NCBI GenBank assembly: GCA_946490455.1
Contig: CAMLXE010000054.1
Span: 1-8,955 of the forward strand
Source of the DNA: an uncultured Desulfovibrio sp.
Lineage (GTDB): Bacteria > Desulfobacterota > Desulfovibrionia > Desulfovibrionales > Desulfovibrionaceae
Reading direction: 5' to 3'
DNA length: 8,955 bases
The stretch's first letter is position 1; each line of letters begins with the position of its first letter. Under the pieces are notes generated by a model. It had not been told where the DNA came from. It worked only from the letters and a program-made list of their open reading frames with translations, and did not search any database. This document shows positions 6,528 through 8,955 of this stretch, one piece after another. The translations under genes and the position numbers were made by a program.

Positions 6528-6533
6528 GCATAA

Positions 6534-6571
6534 GAGTGTGCCTTTCATATATTTCATTTTTGGCACGACTC
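6534..6571 (-). terminator. Possible weak terminator between tolB and the pal promoter
   Basis: GAGTGTGCC (6534-6542) pairs with GGCACGACTC (6562-6571), giving a 9-bp stem with one bulge and a long AT-rich loop of 19 bases. It lies 26 bases after the tolB stop and just ahead of the pal -35 box. Only TTAT follows the stem on the minus strand, so termination would be inefficient. It could instead be a binding site next to the promoter. Confidence 0.3.
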
Positions 6572-6597
6572 ACTGGCACATATTCGCGCGGGCTATC

Positions 6598-7926
6598 CTA
6601 GCGAGGGATGGCACCCCAGCGAGGGAATGAGGCATCTCCGCTACCCGTGGGAACCTTTTTGGCATCTCCTCCATGTCGAGTGATCAGATAAATCTGATTC
6701 TGGCCGCTGCGGTTGGAAGTGAAGGCAAGGAAATAGCTGTCAGGGGCAAAGGACGGCAGTACGTCATTACCGGGACCGAAGGTTACCTGACGTTCTGTTC
6801 CCGTCAGCAGATCCTGAACGAAAATACGGTTTCCCGAGTCGGTAAGACGAGAAAACGCAACAAGTGTACCATCAGGACTCATGCTTGGTTCAGAATTGTA
6901 GGAACCCTGCTTGGACACTCTGGTCACTGTGCCCGAGGCCATATCCTTCATAAATATCTGAGGCCCTCCCAGTCTGCTGGAGCAAAAGGCCATCTTGGTT
7001 CCTTTGGCATCAAAGGACGGTGAAACATCAATGGCGCCACTTGCTTCCAGGGCCCGTTCCTTCTGGAAGGCATGATTCAGAAGGAAAATATCCGGGTACT
7101 TGCCTGTGGAGAGGCTCACGGCGACCTTGTTGTCAGGCGTGAAGACAGGTCCGATAACTGTATTGCCGGGGAAGCGAATACGCTGAACCCGGTTGGTCAG
7201 CCGATCCCACACTCCAAGAGCATGGCTCTTTTCATCCATATGACTAAACACGACAAAGCGACCGTCAAGAGACCAGGATGGAGACATGGCCGTTCCGGGA
7301 ATGTCGGTAATCTTGCGCAGCCCTTTGCCGGTCGGCTTGACCAGCCAGACGTCACGCTTATACCGGCCATTACCGGATTTTACGAAGGCAAGTGTGGACA
7401 GGAAGAAATCCCCATGTCCGGTGAGCGCTTTCATGAGATCGGCGCAGAAACGATCCGCCACATCCTGAACTTCATCCTTGACTACGCCACTGTAGGCATT
7501 GCCGAAGACAAACTGTCCCGAATAGGTTTCGTACAGACGCAGTTCCACGGTAGAGCCCGAACCGTCGCCACGTGGCCAGCCTGCCGTGATGACCATATCG
7601 GCACCGGCAAGCTGAAAACGCTTGAAATCGACATTCGGAGGCTGATAGCCGGGCAGTACCGGTCCCCCAAGAATGGCCTTGGGATCGGTCAGGCGCATGA
7701 AGGGCAGGAAATTCAGATTGTCTCGAATGGCCTGATCCAGCTGTGCGCCAAGTCCCGTTGCCGGGGTATTGGGTCCTGTCAGAGGAGTGGCCATCGCCAT
7801 ATTTACAATATTCTGGCCTGGACCATAGATATCAACCTGCATGGCAGCCTGTCCCGTACCTGTCGTGCAGAAAAGCAGCAATCCAAACAGAAGAAAAATT
7901 CTACAAGTAAATTGAAATGCTTTCAT
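6598..7926 (-). CDS. tolB: Tol-Pal system beta-propeller protein TolB
   Basis: Periplasmic protein that binds Pal and is released from it by TolA, coupling inner-membrane energy to outer-membrane constriction. With start 7926 it is 442 residues, normal for TolB. Residues 1-28 form a Sec signal (MKAFQFTCRIFLLFGLLLFC, then a cut near GTGQA-A). The N-terminal TolB domain follows (VDIYGPGQN at 31-39; GADMVITAGW at 108-117). From about 210 come propeller blades with repeated SPSW/PDG motifs: SPSWSLDGRFVVFS, SPSFDAKGTKMAF, EPSMSPDGTLVAFS, LPSFAPDSYFLAFTS, ending in FPRWG. A second in-frame ATG at 7932 is equally possible. Neither start has a clear Shine-Dalgarno, while the further upstream extension (to 8127) would overlap the previous gene and hide the signal. 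It lies 82 bases after the TonB-C gene and before pal. Confidence 0.95.
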   Translation of the reverse strand: MKAFQFTCRIFLLFGLLLFCTTGTGQAAMQVDIYGPGQNIVNMAMATPLTGPNTPATGLGAQLDQAIRDNLNFLPFMRLTDPKAILGGPVLPGYQPPNVDFKRFQLAGADMVITAGWPRGDGSGSTVELRLYETYSGQFVFGNAYSGVVKDEVQDVADRFCADLMKALTGHGDFFLSTLAFVKSGNGRYKRDVWLVKPTGKGLRKITDIPGTAMSPSWSLDGRFVVFSHMDEKSHALGVWDRLTNRVQRIRFPGNTVIGPVFTPDNKVAVSLSTGKYPDIFLLNHAFQKERALEASGAIDVSPSFDAKGTKMAFCSSRLGGPQIFMKDMASGTVTRVSKQGSYNSEPSMSPDGTLVAFSRLTDSGNRIFVQDLLTGTERQVTFGPGNDVLPSFAPDSYFLAFTSNRSGQNQIYLITRHGGDAKKVPTGSGDASFPRWGAIPR

Positions 7927-8008
7927 GACCATTGTTTGATATTCTGTCGTAAAAACAGGTTGTTTTGGAAAATCGTGAATCCATCGCGTGACAGGGGCAT
8001 ACCCTAAA

Positions 8009-8680
8009 TCAATTCCCCTTGAGGGTAAAGAGGAGACGTACGTTCTGGGTCGGGCTGCCTGCCGGAGGAACAGGAATGACGCCTTCCTTGGTGACGCTTG
8101 CGATAACCGCATTATCCAGATCCGCACGGCCTGAAGATTTCAGGACAGAAAATTCTTCCAGCGTTCCTGAAGGATTGATACGTAATGCCAGCTCTACCGT
8201 AAATTCACCCTGTACTCCCTGGGGAATCTGAATGTAGGGATGGGCCCGGTACATGATTTCCTCGGCATAGCTGCGCTGTGGTGATGCAGAAGCCGGCTGT
8301 GCCGAAGTACCGAAGGCTGCCGGACTCGTAGCAAGCGTCACAAAGACCTGTGTGACGGCCCCATAGGGCGGCGCGTCAAATGCCCCTGCATGGAGAACCG
8401 CCTGACAGGGGGCATTGTCAAGCTCCGGATCTCCAGAGCCTTTTATCGGTTCGCAGTAGAGCGGACGACCATCGCTTCCAATGCGGATGGAAATTGTAAC
8501 AATTCCAGATTTTCCGGCTGGAGGCTGCCATACTCCTGCAAGCTTTTCAAGAACCTGTGCCCCGTAACCTCCTGCCGTATCTGCGGCGAGCAGAGGAAGG
8601 GTATTGTCAGCAAAGCTTGTTCCGTTCATTCCCAGAATAAGACCCAATCCAGTCAGTACACTGTAGAAGAGTATGCGCAT
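8009..8680 (-). CDS. Exported protein with two tandem TonB/TolA C-terminal-like modules
   Basis: It occupies the place of tolA, just before tolB, but differs from a standard TolA. With start 8680 it has 223 residues: a signal-like segment (MRILFYSVLTGLGLILGMNG, possible cut at SFA-DN near 24/25), then two modules of the TonB_C/TolA_C fold at about 39-117 and 138-222. The modules resemble each other: VTISIRIGSDGRPL...KGSGDPELDNA against FTVELALRINPSGTL...KSSGRADLDNA, and each ends in a hydrophobic strand (QVFVTL; VRLLFTL). C76 and C92 in module one could form a disulfide. The long helical or Pro-rich spacer that lets TolA span the periplasm is absent; only ~15 residues link the signal to module one. 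An in-frame ATG at 8773 would give 254 residues and an N-in membrane anchor, more TolA-like; neither start has a strong Shine-Dalgarno. It may be a shortened TolA or an accessory Tol factor. Confidence 0.75.
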   Translation of the reverse strand: MRILFYSVLTGLGLILGMNGTSFADNTLPLLAADTAGGYGAQVLEKLAGVWQPPAGKSGIVTISIRIGSDGRPLYCEPIKGSGDPELDNAPCQAVLHAGAFDAPPYGAVTQVFVTLATSPAAFGTSAQPASASPQRSYAEEIMYRAHPYIQIPQGVQGEFTVELALRINPSGTLEEFSVLKSSGRADLDNAVIASVTKEGVIPVPPAGSPTQNVRLLFTLKGN

Positions 8681-8757
8681 AGGCTTGTCCCGGTGGCTTG
8701 ATGTTTCGAGTTCCTGTGAAAAGAGACAGGCTGGTATTTGGACAGTCCGTTTCCCAC

Positions 8758-8786
8758 AATTTTCATATGACATGGATTCCTGTCAA
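8758..8786 (-). promoter_or_regulatory. Possible promoter for the TonB-C gene
   Basis: Minus strand TTGACA (8786-8781), a 17-base spacer and AAAATT (8763-8758) make a plausible but weak -10. A start near 8750 would exclude the 8773 ATG and support initiation at 8680. The -35 box is perfect; the -10 is not. Confidence 0.35.
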
Positions 8787-8905
8787 TGCCGTTTCCCCTT
8801 CGGTAAAGGGAAGAATGGCCGTCGATTGAAAGAAAAATCTCAGCCCACGCGAGGAAATTCACAGCTGGAACGTGTCGGTCTCCTTACTCTGTCCTTCTTT
8901 CATAA

Positions 8906-8937
8906 GAGAACCGAACAGGTACGCCTGTTCGGTTCTC
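8906..8937. repeat. Perfect 14-bp inverted repeat (hairpin) at the right edge
   Basis: GAGAACCGAACAGG (8906-8919) and CCTGTTCGGTTCTC (8924-8937) are exact reverse complements around a 4-base loop (TACG on the plus strand). The hairpin is very stable on either strand. There is no clear T-run on either side; the minus strand continues with TTATGAAAG. It may end the transcript of the gene beyond the right edge (for example tolR if the order is classical). About 220 bases separate it from the TonB-C start at 8680, and I see no supported gene in that stretch. Confidence 0.6.
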
Positions 8938-8955
8938 CTGATCGCTCTGGTATCT

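Noticed and set aside
7072..8007. Plus-strand 311-codon frame
   Set aside because: Shadow of tolB; no domain, low-complexity composition, no ribosome binding site.
8653..8862. Minus-strand 69-codon frame upstream of the TonB-C gene
   Set aside because: It overlaps the chosen start, begins at GTG with its nearest AAGGAG 17 bases away, and has no recognisable motif.
1..8955. CRISPR array, insertion sequence or integrase
   Set aside because: No regularly spaced repeats, transposase or recombinase motifs were seen on either strand.

Overview
The window looks like ordinary chromosome from a Gram-negative, probably a sulfate reducer of the Desulfovibrionaceae (Desulfobacterota). This rests on a single-chain ~640-residue aconitase of the anaerobe/delta-proteobacterial type, LpxI in place of LpxH for lipid A synthesis, a PpiD-type periplasmic chaperone, a Tol-Pal locus, and roughly 53% GC in a sampled conserved stretch. 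The genus is inferred, not proven. Almost everything is on the minus strand; the one clear exception is a DpnI-like restriction endonuclease gene on the plus strand.

Reading along minus-strand transcription (right to left): (1) 8955-5742 is the end of a Tol-Pal locus. A small periplasmic protein with two TonB/TolA C-terminal modules (8680-8009) is followed by tolB (7926-6598), then pal with its own good sigma70 promoter (promoter 6527-6499, gene 6403-5912). Next come tRNA-Pro(UGG) with encoded CCA (5853-5777) and a strong intrinsic terminator (5770-5742). These genes serve outer-membrane tethering to peptidoglycan and cell-division constriction. (2) 5582-4818, plus strand, is a lone DpnI-family gene (cleaves G-m6A-TC) that is AT-rich in its body. 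It lies just beyond the 3' end of tRNA-Pro and is probably acquired. (3) 4598-3243 holds lpxI (lipid A pyrophosphatase) overlapping a gpt gene (xanthine-guanine phosphoribosyltransferase) whose reading frame is broken in several places. (4) 3176-1 is a second transcription unit: a sigma70 promoter, a 5'-leader hairpin, aconitase, and 36 bases later ppiD, which runs off the left edge.

The envelope theme is consistent: Tol-Pal, LpxI and PpiD all serve the cell envelope. The accessory element is the DpnI homologue, which implies that the host does not carry Dam-type GATC adenine methylation. The other points for a second look are the broken gpt, the unusual double TonB-C protein upstream of tolB, the pal/tRNA-Pro read-through arrangement and a perfect 14-bp inverted repeat at the right edge. 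I did not find a convincing wholly new system.
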